A stretch of DNA of 64,000 nucleotides, taken from assembly GCA_036826635.1 (NCBI GenBank), contig DAISVY010000008.1, forward strand, positions 124,001 through 188,000, given 5' to 3'. Shown here piece after piece: positions 25,574 to 34,472 of this stretch; position 1 is the stretch's first letter; the number at the start of each line of letters is the position of its first letter. Below the pieces are notes generated by a model that worked only from the letters and a program-made list of their open reading frames with translations, ran no database searches and had not been told where the DNA came from. The stretch comes from DAISVY01 sp036826635. Its GTDB lineage: Bacteria > Zixibacteria > MSB-5A5 > GN15 > FEB-12. The position numbers and the translations under genes are program-made.

Positions 25574-26216
25574 GCAACCCCGCTTTCCCCGCCCTTGAAG
25601 AGAAACTGAACCGGCTTTCGGTCCCGGCGAAAAGCCTGCGGATATTGGAGCGATGAGTAAACAACACCAGCACCGCCAATAATATCCCGAAATAAAAATA
25701 GACGTCGGGCACGGTCTGTTCAAACACGTATCGCTGTACCGCCAGCGTTAGAGGAAAAGCCAAAGCCGCACAGACGGAACCGAGTGAGACATATCGAAAA
25801 AGCCCCACCAGCACCAGAAAGACACCCAGACATATCAGCACCGCCCATGGCATGAGTACTACCATAGCCCCCAGAGCCGTGTTGACACCTTTACCGCCCC
25901 GGAAGCCCAGATAAACGGGAAAAACATGACCGATAATAGCCGCCAGAGCCACCAGCATCAGGAAAATATCCGATGGCCACCAGATCGGCAGGATCAAACG
26001 CGCCACCAGTACCGGCAACACGCCTTTGGCAATATCGACCAGATATACCCAAACACCGACTCTGAAACCGGCCACCCGGCAGACATTGGTCGCCCCGATA
26101 TTCCCGGATCCAACCCGGCGGATATCTTCTATGCCTGCCAGACGAGCGATAATCAGACCGGAAGGTATCCCGCCTACCAAATAGGCGGCGAGTATGAGCG
26201 CGAGGGTCATCACCAT
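25566..26216 (-). CDS. plsY: acyl-phosphate:glycerol-3-phosphate acyltransferase
   Basis: A 216-residue membrane protein with about five helices and the PlsY motifs: G-S-G-N-I-G-A-T-N (about 37-45), the H-V-F-P-V-Y-L-G-F-R-G-G-K-G-V-N-T loop (about 96-112) and a later F-T-H-R-S-N-I-R-R-L. It transfers an acyl group from acyl phosphate to glycerol 3-phosphate, the first acylation of phospholipid synthesis. It is followed directly by the overlapping gpsA. Confidence 0.95.
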   Translation of the reverse strand: MVMTLALILAAYLVGGIPSGLIIARLAGIEDIRRVGSGNIGATNVCRVAGFRVGVWVYLVDIAKGVLPVLVARLILPIWWPSDIFLMLVALAAIIGHVFPVYLGFRGGKGVNTALGAMVVLMPWAVLICLGVFLVLVGLFRYVSLGSVCAALAFPLTLAVQRYVFEQTVPDVYFYFGILLAVLVLFTHRSNIRRLFAGTESRFSFSSRAGKAGLHV

Positions 26217-26275
26217 TATCGCAACAGCGCCCCCCCAAACAACCGGACCATCAGCCCGATGTCCGAACCACCGAA

Positions 26276-26725
26276 TTACTCGATTTCAAGCGTATCCGGA
26301 ATCTCGACCGGTTCTTCCTCTTCAGCAGGCAGCACATCCTTCAGTTCAGGATAGTAATCGACCATAGCATCCATGACCACCTTTACGTCGTACTGGTCGA
26401 TATCCTGATCCCCCAGGATGTTCTGAATCGACTGCATGAAAAGGCCATACTTTTGAAGGTCGAGTGTCTCGTCTTCTCCCAGGCGAGTCACAAAGGCATC
26501 GGCAAGAGCGTTGAACTGTGTCGTGTCGACACCATCGACCTGGTTCTGAATCAGTTCCTGCTTGAGCCCGTTGATGGCCGTAGTGGCCCCCATCTTGGCC
26601 AAATCATCTTTGTAGATCCAGCAGGTTATACCACCGATAATGATGATGACAACAATGGCCCCAACGATAATAAGGCCGATCAGACACCCCTTTGACATGC
26701 CCTTTTTCTTCTGAACGTCTTCCAT
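26276..26725 (-). CDS. single-helix membrane protein of unknown function
   Basis: A 149-residue protein: basic N-terminus, one long transmembrane helix at about 14-37 rich in Ile/Val/Gly, then a helical soluble domain and a strongly acidic end (P-A-E-E-E-E-P-V-E-I). GGGGAG lies 6 bases before the ATG. I do not recognise the family. It lies 59 bases upstream of plsY and about 200 bases after the rplQ terminator. Confidence 0.72.
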   Translation of the reverse strand: MEDVQKKKGMSKGCLIGLIIVGAIVVIIIIGGITCWIYKDDLAKMGATTAINGLKQELIQNQVDGVDTTQFNALADAFVTRLGEDETLDLQKYGLFMQSIQNILGDQDIDQYDVKVVMDAMVDYYPELKDVLPAEEEEPVEIPDTLEIE

Positions 26726-26873
26726 TACGCTCCCCTATCATACGCTAAACTGTTTATTGCCAGAAGTACACACCAAGTCGTTCGTACCCGGTTGCTTGCC
26801 GGAATTAGCTAATGTCTTGGCTTAACTTGTATATAACAGACAGCGGGACCAATATCAAGTCAATATCTTGACC

Positions 26874-26904
26874 CAAAAAAAGACCCGCCCTGAACAGGCG
26901 GGTC
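26874..26904 (-). terminator. intrinsic terminator of the ribosomal protein superoperon
   Basis: On the minus strand GACCCGCC (26904-26897) pairs with GGCGGGTC (26889-26882) over a 7-base loop, followed by seven T residues. It begins 26 bases after the rplQ stop. Confidence 0.95.
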
Positions 26905-26929
26905 ATAAACAACGGGAATTTATCCCCGT

Positions 26930-27346
26930 CTATTTTTGGGCCGCGGTCTTTTCCTTGCCCTCTTTCTTGCCCTTAGCCGCCTTGACGGGCTTCGGAGTAA
27001 GCAGTTCCACTACGGAAATGGGGGCGCCGTCGCCTCTGCGCACGCCCAGTTTCATAACGCGCGTGAATCCGGAATCCCGGTCGGCAAACTGAGGCACGAC
27101 CTCGTCGTAGAACTTCTTAAAGACCTCCTTAACCTTGATGGTCTTGGCCACCTGCCGCCGGGAGGCCAGAGTATCTTTCTTGGCGGTGGCAATAAGGCGG
27201 TCGACCACCGGTCGCAACGCCTTGGCCTTGGCATCGGTCGTCTTGATGACCCGGTAAGTAATCAGTGACATAGCCATATTGGCCAGCATAGCCTCGCGAT
27301 GCGGTTTGGTACGACCGAGTTTCTTTACCTTATCTTGATGTCCCAT
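26930..27346 (-). CDS. rplQ: 50S ribosomal protein L17
   Basis: A 138-residue protein beginning M-G-H-Q-D-K-V-K-K-L-G-R-T with the L17 core A-M-L-A-N-M-A-M-S-L-I and the A-D-R-D-S-G-F-T-R segment, plus a Lys/Ala/Glu-rich tail of about 18 residues. It is the last gene of the alpha operon, 17 bases after rpoA, and is followed by a strong terminator. Confidence 0.97.
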   Translation of the reverse strand: MGHQDKVKKLGRTKPHREAMLANMAMSLITYRVIKTTDAKAKALRPVVDRLIATAKKDTLASRRQVAKTIKVKEVFKKFYDEVVPQFADRDSGFTRVMKLGVRRGDGAPISVVELLTPKPVKAAKGKKEGKEKTAAQK

Positions 27347-27363
27347 GTTCTACTTTCGGATTT

Positions 27364-28347
27364 CTATTTTTTCTGCAGTTCCACGTATTTCGAGATATCC
27401 ATGCCGAACGAAAGGTTCATTTGTTCGAGCAGGGTGCTGATCTCGTTCAGTGATTTACGGCCGAAATTACGATATTTAAGCATTTCGGATTCGGTTTTGG
27501 TGACGAGATCTTCAAGAGTCTGGATGTTGGCCGCTCGCAGGCAGTTGGAGGAGCGAACCGAAAGTTCCAGTTCATCGACGCGCGTTTTAAGAAGATTCCG
27601 CACGCGCAGGACTTCCTCATCTTCTTCCAATTCCTCTTCGACCATAACTTCCTCATCCATGTGGATGAACAACTGAAGATGATCTTTGAGCAACTTGGCC
27701 GCATAGCTGAGAGCATCCTCGGGCGTAATCGAGCCGTCGGTATTCAACTCCATGATAAGACGATCATAGTCGGTCTTCTGCCCGACACGAGTATTCTCGA
27801 CCCGGTACGACACTTTGGTCACCGGCGAGAACAGCGAATCGAGATAAATCGTATTGGTCGGAGCGTCCTCACGCTTGTTGAGTTCGGCGTCGTAATAGCC
27901 CCGTCCGGAGTTGATATCCATCTCCATTTCGAAATCGATCTCATCGGTGAGTTCGCAAATGTGCAAATCCGGATTGAGAATTTCGACGGTCGTATCGCCG
28001 CCGAACATCCCGGCCGTGATAATCCCTTTCTGGTTGGCCTTGGCGCGAAGAATACGAAGGCCATCCTCATGCGCGACAACTATCATTTTCTTCACGTTCA
28101 GGACAATGTTGGTAACGTCCTCATACACGCCCGGAATAGTGGAGAACTCGTGGAGACAGTCCCTGATACGTATTGACACGACCGCCGCTCCCTGAATCGA
28201 GGAAAGCAGGACCCGCCTCAGCGAGTTGCCCAGCGTCATGCCGTAGCCTCTCTCCAGCGGCTCGATAATGAAGCGAGAGTAGTTATCGGTATCCGAAGAT
28301 TGATCGTTGACGATCTCCTTCGGCATTGTCAAAGGCTTCCATTTCAT
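27364..28347 (-). CDS. rpoA: RNA polymerase alpha subunit
   Basis: A 327-residue protein with the N-terminal assembly domain (F-I-I-E-P-L-E-R-G-Y-G-M-T-L-G-N-S-L-R-R-V-L-L-S-S) and the C-terminal domain (L-E-L-S-V-R-S-S-N-C-L, then R-N-F-G-R-K-S-L-N-E-I) that contacts UP elements and activators. A short acidic linker (E-E-E-L-E-E-D-E-E) precedes the C-terminal domain. It lies in the usual rpsD-rpoA-rplQ order. Confidence 0.98.
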   Translation of the reverse strand: MKWKPLTMPKEIVNDQSSDTDNYSRFIIEPLERGYGMTLGNSLRRVLLSSIQGAAVVSIRIRDCLHEFSTIPGVYEDVTNIVLNVKKMIVVAHEDGLRILRAKANQKGIITAGMFGGDTTVEILNPDLHICELTDEIDFEMEMDINSGRGYYDAELNKREDAPTNTIYLDSLFSPVTKVSYRVENTRVGQKTDYDRLIMELNTDGSITPEDALSYAAKLLKDHLQLFIHMDEEVMVEEELEEDEEVLRVRNLLKTRVDELELSVRSSNCLRAANIQTLEDLVTKTESEMLKYRNFGRKSLNEISTLLEQMNLSFGMDISKYVELQKK

Positions 28348-28378
28348 ATCTAACGGACCTCCCAGAACGGCCTTAAGC

Positions 28379-29005
28379 CTATTTGGAATACAACTCGACG
28401 ATGAGCTGTTCGTTCGCGGTAAGCGGGATCTCGGAGCGTTTCGGTACTTCGAGCAATTCCCCTTCCAGTGCCGCTTTGTTTAAGCGCAACCAGGGAATCT
28501 CGTCCCCGCGACCCGTTTTCAGAGCTCCGTGGATGAGATCCAGGTTCTTAGACTTGTCCTTAACTCTAATAACCTGTCCCGGTCTCACGGAATATGAAGG
28601 GACGTCAACAATGCGGTCGTTCACCATGATATGGCGATGCCGGACAAGCTGACGGGCAGATTTGCGCGATGGGGCAAAACCCAGCCGGTACACCAGATTG
28701 TCCAACCTCTGTTCCAGAAACTGCACGAGGTTTTCGCCGGTAATGCCGGTCTTGGCATCGGCCTTTTTGAAATAGTTGCGGAACTGTCGCTCCAGGATAC
28801 CATAGGTGCGACGAACCTTCTGTTTTTCACGCAACTGCAGACCATAGGCCGATACTTTTCGGCGCATACTTTGCCCGTGCTGCCCCGGTGCATACTGACG
28901 CCGTTCGACGGCGCATTTCTGGGAAAGACACCGGGAACCTTTCAGGAAGAGCTTCTCCCCTTCCCGGCGGCAAAGTTTGCAATTAGCGTCACGATAACGA
29001 GCCAT
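28379..29005 (-). CDS. rpsD: 30S ribosomal protein S4
   Basis: A 208-residue protein with the zinc-binding N-terminus C9-x2-C12-x13-C26-x4-C31 (C+ form) and the S4 RNA-binding domain R-L-D-N-L-V-Y-R-L-G-F-A. It is a primary 16S rRNA binding protein and, in enterics, the repressor of the alpha operon. Order rpsM, rpsK, rpsD, rpoA is standard. Confidence 0.97.
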   Translation of the reverse strand: MARYRDANCKLCRREGEKLFLKGSRCLSQKCAVERRQYAPGQHGQSMRRKVSAYGLQLREKQKVRRTYGILERQFRNYFKKADAKTGITGENLVQFLEQRLDNLVYRLGFAPSRKSARQLVRHRHIMVNDRIVDVPSYSVRPGQVIRVKDKSKNLDLIHGALKTGRGDEIPWLRLNKAALEGELLEVPKRSEIPLTANEQLIVELYSK

Positions 29006-29046
29006 CTATACTCCCACTGCTTTCATCAATCACATTCCGGTCAACA

Positions 29047-29439
29047 TCAAACCCGGCGTCGTTTGGGCGGGCGACACCCATTGTGCGGAATAGGTGTCAC
29101 GTCCTTTATAAGCGTAACTTCCAGACCGGCAGCCGCCAGCGAGCGGATAGCCGCCTCACGTCCGGAACCGGGACCTTTGACCCACACTTCAACCCGGCGC
29201 AGGCCGAGACCCATAGCCTCTTTGGCCGCCGCGGAACCAGCTAACTGGGCCGCGAAGGGGGTCGATTTCTTGGAACCCTTGAAACCGACCTTACCGGCCG
29301 TACCCCAAGAAATCGTTTTGCCGTGGACGTCGGTCACGGTAATGACAGTATTATTGAAGGTCGCCTTGATATGAACAACGCCCTGTGAGTCGACCCGTCC
29401 GGCTTTTTTCCGGACTTTTTTCTTCTTCGGATCTGCCAC
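29047..29439 (-). CDS. rpsK: 30S ribosomal protein S11
   Basis: A 130-residue protein with V-H-I-K-A-T-F-N-N-T-V-I-T-V-T-D and the C-terminal P-I-P-H-N-G-C-R-P-P-K-R-R-R-V that lies near the mRNA exit. The start is GTG. It is 23 bases after rpsM. Confidence 0.97.
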   Translation of the reverse strand: MADPKKKKVRKKAGRVDSQGVVHIKATFNNTVITVTDVHGKTISWGTAGKVGFKGSKKSTPFAAQLAGSAAAKEAMGLGLRRVEVWVKGPGSGREAAIRSLAAAGLEVTLIKDVTPIPHNGCRPPKRRRV

Positions 29440-29462
29440 GTTATATCCTCTGCATCAAACGT

Positions 29463-29849
29463 TTACTTCGCACCCGGCGGTTTCTTCTTAAGGCCGCCGA
29501 CAGCCCGACGCGGTCCCTTGCGAGTACGCGCGTTAGTTTTAGTCCTCTGGCCTCTGACCGGAAGGCCGCGTCGATGGCGCAGACCCCGGTAGCTGCCGAT
29601 ATCAATGAGGCGCTTGATGTTCATCGAGATTTCACCACGCAAGCTGCCCTCGACCGAGTAGTCGTTCTCGATAACCGCGCGCAGCTTAGCTACTTCTGCG
29701 TCTGTTAACTGGTTTACCCGGGTTTCCGGTTTCACGCCAGTTTTCTCGAGAATCTGATTGGAAATATACGGTCCGATACCGTAGATATACCTCAACCCAA
29801 TATCGATTCTCTTCTCATTCGGCAAGTCAACACCGGCTATACGAGCCAA
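29463..29849 (-). CDS. rpsM: 30S ribosomal protein S13
   Basis: A 128-residue protein, start TTG with AGGAG 6 bases upstream. It shows M-A-R-I-A-G-V-D-L-P, I-Y-G-I-G and the basic tail R-G-Q-R-T-K-T-N-A-R-T-R-K-G that contacts tRNA in the P site. Confidence 0.97.
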   Translation of the reverse strand: MARIAGVDLPNEKRIDIGLRYIYGIGPYISNQILEKTGVKPETRVNQLTDAEVAKLRAVIENDYSVEGSLRGEISMNIKRLIDIGSYRGLRHRRGLPVRGQRTKTNARTRKGPRRAVGGLKKKPPGAK

Positions 29850-29882
29850 ACTTCACTCCTTTATTAACAAGAACCTGTTCGC

Positions 29883-29999
29883 TTAACCCTGACGCTGCTT
29901 ATGACTGGGTTTCTTCTTGCAGATAACCCGAAGCACCCCGTGACGACGGATAATCTTGCAGTGTTCGCAACGTTTTCTAATCGACGATTTTACCTTCAT
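29883..29999 (-). CDS. rpmJ: 50S ribosomal protein L36
   Basis: A 38-residue protein from the ATG at 29999: M-K-V-K-S-S-I-R-K-R-C-E-H-C-K-I-I-R-R-H, then H-K-Q-R-Q-G at the end. Zinc ligands C11, C14, C27 and H33 are all present (C+ form). It lies between infA and rpsM, the normal place. Confidence 0.96.
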   Translation of the reverse strand: MKVKSSIRKRCEHCKIIRRHGVLRVICKKKPSHKQRQG

Positions 30000-30029
30000 A
30001 GCTTTCAATCGCTCCCATACTGCCGGTTA

Positions 30030-30248
30030 TCATTTATACCGGTATGTGATCCTTCCCCGCGTGAGATCATACGGAGACAGTTCCATCGTTACTTTGTCAC
30101 CGGGCAGTATTTTAATAAAATGCATGCGCATCTTTCCCGATATGTGAGCCAGCACTACATGACCATTGTCCAACTCGACTCGAAACATCGCGTTGGGAAG
30201 GGCCTCTACAACTTTACCTTCAACAGTTATGGTTTCTTCTTTAGCCAT
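30030..30248 (-). CDS. infA: translation initiation factor IF-1
   Basis: A 72-residue protein from the ATG at 30248: M-A-K-E-E-T-I-T-V-E-G-K-V, with the S1/OB-fold segments F-R-V-E-L-D-N-G-H and H-I-S-G-K-M-R-M-H-F-I. It occupies the ribosomal A site during initiation. An in-frame start four codons earlier would overlap the map stop and is less likely. Confidence 0.97.
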   Translation of the reverse strand: MAKEETITVEGKVVEALPNAMFRVELDNGHVVLAHISGKMRMHFIKILPGDKVTMELSPYDLTRGRITYRYK

Positions 30249-30256
30249 AGGCCCTT

Positions 30257-31006
30257 TCAAACCAGCGACAAAATATCCGGGCCATTTTCGGTGATAGCGA
30301 CCATGTGCTCAAAATGAGCCGACGGTTGCCCGTCAGCCGTCACGATCGTCCATCCATCCGGCATCGTCAAGACATCGTACGTACCCACATTGATCATGGG
30401 CTCGATGGCGATGACCATGCCGATCTCCAGAACCGGCCCTTCCTTCGGCGAACCGAAGTTGGGCACCTGCGGTTCCTCGTGCATCCGGCGTCCGATACCG
30501 TGACCGACCAACTGACGCACCACTCCGTACCCGGCATCCTCGGCCACCCGCTGAACGGCAGCCGAAATCTCACCCAATCTATTACCTTTTCTTGCTTTGT
30601 CAATACCGGCCATCAACGACTGGCGTGTAACTTCCATCAGGCGCTGCTTTTCCGGGCCAATTTCGCCCACCGCCAAAGTGCGGGCGGAATCGCCGTAGAA
30701 ATCATTGATCAGGCTACCGACATCGACCGAAACAATATCACCATCATTTATCACGCGCTTGCCGGGAATACCGTGAACCACCTCTTCATTGATGGAAATA
30801 CAAGCCGCCGCAGGGTATCCCTGATATCCCTTGAATGCCGGCCGCGCTCCCTGCGAGAGAATATACTCCTCGATTATCCCGTCAAGATCGGACGTGGTCA
30901 TACCCGCTTTGATCTCATGCTCGGCCGTCTCCAAAGCTCCGAAGACAATACTTCCGGCTTTGCGCATGAGCTCTATTTCTTCCCGGGTTTTCAGATAAAT
31001 CTTCAT
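30257..31006 (-). CDS. map: methionine aminopeptidase type I
   Basis: A 249-residue protein with the five metal ligands D95, D106, H169, E202 and E233 and the substrate His H78 (V-V-H-G-I-P). It removes the initiator Met from new proteins. It lies between adk and infA as in many bacteria, 6 bases after adk and 8 before infA. Confidence 0.97.
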   Translation of the reverse strand: MKIYLKTREEIELMRKAGSIVFGALETAEHEIKAGMTTSDLDGIIEEYILSQGARPAFKGYQGYPAAACISINEEVVHGIPGKRVINDGDIVSVDVGSLINDFYGDSARTLAVGEIGPEKQRLMEVTRQSLMAGIDKARKGNRLGEISAAVQRVAEDAGYGVVRQLVGHGIGRRMHEEPQVPNFGSPKEGPVLEIGMVIAIEPMINVGTYDVLTMPDGWTIVTADGQPSAHFEHMVAITENGPDILSLV

Positions 31007-31012
31007 AACTGC

Positions 31013-31573
31013 TCAACCGACCGCTTTCTCGACCTCACGGAACACATTATCCGGAGTATTCTCTCCCGGGACTTCCACCAGAATCGACTGTTTCCGATAG
31101 AACGCCTCAATCGGAGCCGTCTGCCGTTGATAGACTTCCAATCGGTTAAGGATCACCTCGCGGGTATCGTCGGCCCGGCCTTCAATTTGAGCCCGGTTTT
31201 CCAACCTCTTGAGTATCTCGTCGGCCCCAACCGTAAGAAGAATGGCCTTGTCCAGGGCTATCGCGTGCTTATCGAACATCCGCTTGAGACTCTCCGCCTG
31301 AGCCATGGTCCGGGGGAAACCGTCGAGGATAAACCCTTTGTCGAGATCTCCCGACTCTACCTTCTCCTCGATCAATTCAATCATCAAATCGTCCGGAACC
31401 AATTCTCCCCGCGACATATACTCATCGGCTTTGCGGCCCAGATCGGTGCCCCGTTTGACGGCCTCACGGAGGACATCACCGGTCGAAACATGCACCACGC
31501 CGAGCTTCTGAGCCAAACGAATAGCCTGGGTCCCTTTGCCGGACCCGGGCGGTCCGAGGAAAACGAGATTCAT
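31013..31573 (-). CDS. adk: adenylate kinase, short-LID form
   Basis: A 186-residue protein with P-loop G-P-P-G-S-G-K-G-T-Q (7-16), the AMP-binding S-T-G-D-V-L-R and D-G-F-P-R-T. Between the core segments the LID is reduced to a few residues (N-R-A-Q-I-E-G-R-A-D-D), without the zinc-binding Cys set of long forms. It interconverts ATP, AMP and ADP. It follows secY by 2 bases. Confidence 0.96.
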   Translation of the reverse strand: MNLVFLGPPGSGKGTQAIRLAQKLGVVHVSTGDVLREAVKRGTDLGRKADEYMSRGELVPDDLMIELIEEKVESGDLDKGFILDGFPRTMAQAESLKRMFDKHAIALDKAILLTVGADEILKRLENRAQIEGRADDTREVILNRLEVYQRQTAPIEAFYRKQSILVEVPGENTPDNVFREVEKAVG

Positions 31574-31575
31574 GC

Positions 31576-32883
31576 CTACATCGACCTCCCGCGGATACGA
31601 CCCTTCTTCATGAAACCGTCATAATGACGCATGACAAGGTGCGATTCAATCTGCTGCAACGTATCCAGAGCGACACCGACCACGATCAGCAAACCGGTAC
31701 CGCCGAAGAAGAAGTTGACATTGGCTCGGCTTATCAGCACCCAGGGCAGAATAGCGATACAGGCAAAGAATATGGCCCCGGGCAAAGTGATGCGCGTAAG
31801 CACTCGTTCTATATATTCAGCGGTGTTTTTACCCGGACGAATGCCCGGGATGTACCCGCCATTTTTACGCATGTTGTCCGCGATATCCATAGGGTTGAAG
31901 ACAATCGCGGTGTAGAAGAAAGCAAAGAAAATGATAATCAGCCCGTACACTATCGAATACCAGAAGCTACCCGGAGCCAGAGCCACCGAGACGAGGTTCT
32001 GGAGCCAGTCAACACCGGGGAACAACTGGGCCACGGTGGACGGCAGAAACATAATCGACTGGGCGAAAATGATCGGGATAACACCGGCCGAGTTGACCGA
32101 CAACGGAAGGTGCGTGCTGGCCCCCCCGAAAACACGACGGCCAATCACCTTGCGCGGATACTGTACGGGAATCTTGCGCTGCGCCCGAGTGATCAGGACG
32201 ATGGCGGCGATAACCAACAACATCATGGCTACCATGATCAGTTCCAGCCACAAAGCACGCGTGCCCACCCACAACATTTGAATTTCACTGACCACGGCGT
32301 CCGGGAAACGGGCAATGATACCGATGAAGATGATCAGCGATATACCGTTGCCGATACCCCGCTCGGTAATTTGCTCACCCAGCCACATGATAAATATGGT
32401 GCCGCAGGTAAAAGTAAGAATGGTCAGCGGAATAAAAGCACTGGTGGCCATGTGCACGGCCTGGATACCGTTATAATTGATAGTAGCCAGAAAACCGGCC
32501 GTTCCCCAGGCCTGCAGAGCGGCGATCAAAACAGTCAGATAACGAGTATACTGCGTGATCTTACGACGGCCCTCTTCGCCTTCACGCTGCAGACGCTGGA
32601 GATAAGGGACAACAGCCCCGAGCAACTGCAACATAATGGAAGCGGAGATATAAGGCATAATCCCCATGGCGAAAATGGTCGCCTTGGCGAATGCACCACC
32701 TGCGAAAAGGTCGAGCAGCCCGAAGATGGACTGCGAAGAGAGCGCCATGCTGATAACGGAACCGTCCACCCCGGGAGTGGGGATATGGCCACCGATTCTG
32801 TAGACAACCAGAAGTGCTAAAGTGAAGAAGATTTTCTTCCTCAGCTCTTCGACCCTGAAGATTGATGCAAACGTCTCTAACAC
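31576..32883 (-). CDS. secY: protein translocase subunit SecY
   Basis: A 435-residue protein with ten membrane helices, the plug-region sequence F-A-G-G-A-F-A-K-A-T-I-F-A-M-G-I-M-P-Y-I, and R-N-P-M-D-like cytoplasmic loops (F-N-P-M-D-I-A-D-N-M-R-K-N-G-G-Y-I-P-G). It is the translocation channel, partner of SecE encoded at 58337. Start GTG overlaps the rplO stop in TAGTG. Confidence 0.98.
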   Translation of the reverse strand: MLETFASIFRVEELRKKIFFTLALLVVYRIGGHIPTPGVDGSVISMALSSQSIFGLLDLFAGGAFAKATIFAMGIMPYISASIMLQLLGAVVPYLQRLQREGEEGRRKITQYTRYLTVLIAALQAWGTAGFLATINYNGIQAVHMATSAFIPLTILTFTCGTIFIMWLGEQITERGIGNGISLIIFIGIIARFPDAVVSEIQMLWVGTRALWLELIMVAMMLLVIAAIVLITRAQRKIPVQYPRKVIGRRVFGGASTHLPLSVNSAGVIPIIFAQSIMFLPSTVAQLFPGVDWLQNLVSVALAPGSFWYSIVYGLIIIFFAFFYTAIVFNPMDIADNMRKNGGYIPGIRPGKNTAEYIERVLTRITLPGAIFFACIAILPWVLISRANVNFFFGGTGLLIVVGVALDTLQQIESHLVMRHYDGFMKKGRIRGRSM

Positions 32884-33320
32884 TAGACCACCTCAGCTTT
32901 TCCGCCAGCAGCTTCCAGCTTGGCTACGGCGGCTTTTGAGAACCCGGCCGCCTTTACCGAGTACGCTTTGTCGACATTTCCATTGCCGAGCACTTTAACC
33001 GGGAACTCAAGACTTTTTATCAGTCCGGCCTGCTTGAGGGTTTCGGTAGTGATCTCACCAGCTTCAAAGCGGGCCAGATCGGCCAGATTGATAATCTGCC
33101 ATTGCTTTTTGAAGATATTCGTAAAGCCGAACTTGGGCAGACGGCGATGCAGGGGCATCTGGCCACCCTCGAAACCCGTCCTCTTACGGGCACCACTACG
33201 AGCGCCCTGACCCTTGTGGCCGCGACCGGACGTTTTGCCGGTTCCGCTGCCGGAGCCCCGGCCGACCCGTTTGCGGTTCTTCTTTGAGCCCTCAGCGGGC
33301 TTTAGACTATGCAGATCCAT
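32883..33320 (-). CDS. rplO: 50S ribosomal protein L15
   Basis: A 145-residue protein with the Gly/Lys-rich N-terminus (R-V-G-R-G-S-G-S-G-T-G-K-T-S-G-R-G) and F-E-G-G-Q-M-P-L-H-R-R-L-P-K. Stop overlaps the secY start, so the pair is translationally coupled. Confidence 0.97.
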   Translation of the reverse strand: MDLHSLKPAEGSKKNRKRVGRGSGSGTGKTSGRGHKGQGARSGARKRTGFEGGQMPLHRRLPKFGFTNIFKKQWQIINLADLARFEAGEITTETLKQAGLIKSLEFPVKVLGNGNVDKAYSVKAAGFSKAAVAKLEAAGGKAEVV

Positions 33321-33344
33321 TTCGCGCCTCTATCCTCAGCCGTT

Positions 33345-33527
33345 CTAATCTATTTCTTCCACCTTCACCAGGTGACTGACCGATCGGATCATACCCCTGA
33401 TTTGCGGGGTGTCATTATGCACGACGGAACGATGCAGTTTACCCAGTCCCAATGCGATGATAGTCCGCTTCTGGGGTTCTTTGCGATCAATCGTGCTTTT
33501 CAACTGCGTAATTTTCAGTCTTGCCAT
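33345..33527 (-). CDS. rpmD: 50S ribosomal protein L30
   Basis: A 60-residue protein: L-K-I-T-Q-L-K-S-T-I, then A-L-G-L-G-K-L-H-R-S-V-V-H-N-D-T-P-Q-I-R-G-M in the L30 pattern. Lies between rpsE and rplO. Confidence 0.95.
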   Translation of the reverse strand: MARLKITQLKSTIDRKEPQKRTIIALGLGKLHRSVVHNDTPQIRGMIRSVSHLVKVEEID

Positions 33528-33549
33528 CTCTGTCGTACCTCTCGAAACC

Positions 33550-34032
33550 TCAAGCGCCCGCGCGGAATTTGTCTTCCTGCTCGCGGGTACAAAGGTTCAG
33601 CAAACCGTTCATGGTTGCCTTGACGACGTTGTTGGGATTGCGACTCCCCAGCACTTTGGCCAGGATATCCTGAACGCCGAGGGTTTCCAGAATCACCCGA
33701 ACCGCACCGCCCGCGATCACTCCGGTACCGGGGGAAGCCGGTCTCATTACTATCGTGGTGGCACCGAACACACCGTCGATACGATGCGGAATGGTACCTT
33801 CGACCAGGTTGATGTCGATCATCTCGCGCCGGGCGGCATCGCTACCCTTGCGAATAGCATCGGAGACTTCTCGTCCCTTGCCCAGACCCACGCCAACCTT
33901 GCCGTTTTTGTCGCCGACTGCTACCAGAGCGGTGAAACTGAAGCGACGTCCGCCTTTAACCACTTTCGCCACACGGTTGACGGTTATGACCTTCTCCTCG
34001 AACTCGAGGTTATCCAGTTCGTACTTAGCCAA
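33550..34032 (-). CDS. rpsE: 30S ribosomal protein S5
   Basis: A 160-residue protein starting at TTG with GAGG 6 bases upstream. S5 double-strand RNA-binding N-domain (V-V-K-G-G-R-R-F-S-F-T-A-L-V-A-V-G-D) and C-domain G-A-V-R-V-I-L-E are clear. It takes part in decoding accuracy. Confidence 0.97.
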   Translation of the reverse strand: MAKYELDNLEFEEKVITVNRVAKVVKGGRRFSFTALVAVGDKNGKVGVGLGKGREVSDAIRKGSDAARREMIDINLVEGTIPHRIDGVFGATTIVMRPASPGTGVIAGGAVRVILETLGVQDILAKVLGSRNPNNVVKATMNGLLNLCTREQEDKFRAGA

Positions 34033-34072
34033 TCTCTACCTCGTTACTCTATGCATGAGCGACTTTTCTTCA

Positions 34073-34447
34073 TCAGAATTTCAGACCGCCTTCTCTTACC
34101 CCTTCAGCCAGAGCTTTTACCCGGCCATGATAGCGGTTCCGATTGCGATCAAACACCACTGTCTCAATACCTTTAGCCTTGGCCAGTTCGGCGATTTTAC
34201 GGCCGACCTTACCGGCAACGGCCGTCTTATTGTCCGACTTTTCGACGATCTCCCGCATCGTGACAGAATTGGAAGCCAGCCCGACAAGCGTAATTCGCTT
34301 CTCATCATCGACAATCTGCGCCGCGATGTTATTCAGGGACTTACAAACCGTCAAACGGGGACAGCTATCGGTACCGAACACTTTGCCCCGCACACGGGTG
34401 CGCCGCCGTTCGGCTATCCGGTTCTTAACAAAGTTCTTATCAGCCAT
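34073..34447 (-). CDS. rplR: 50S ribosomal protein L18
   Basis: A 124-residue protein with R-P-R-L-T-V-C-K-S-like core (P-R-L-T-V-C-K-S-L-N-N-I) and the end F-D-R-N-R-N-R-Y-H-G-R-V-K-A-L-A-E-G-V-R-E-G-G-L-K-F. Binds 5S rRNA. Confidence 0.97.
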   Translation of the reverse strand: MADKNFVKNRIAERRRTRVRGKVFGTDSCPRLTVCKSLNNIAAQIVDDEKRITLVGLASNSVTMREIVEKSDNKTAVAGKVGRKIAELAKAKGIETVVFDRNRNRYHGRVKALAEGVREGGLKF

Positions 34448-34472
34448 CTTATCTCACACTCAACATCTATAT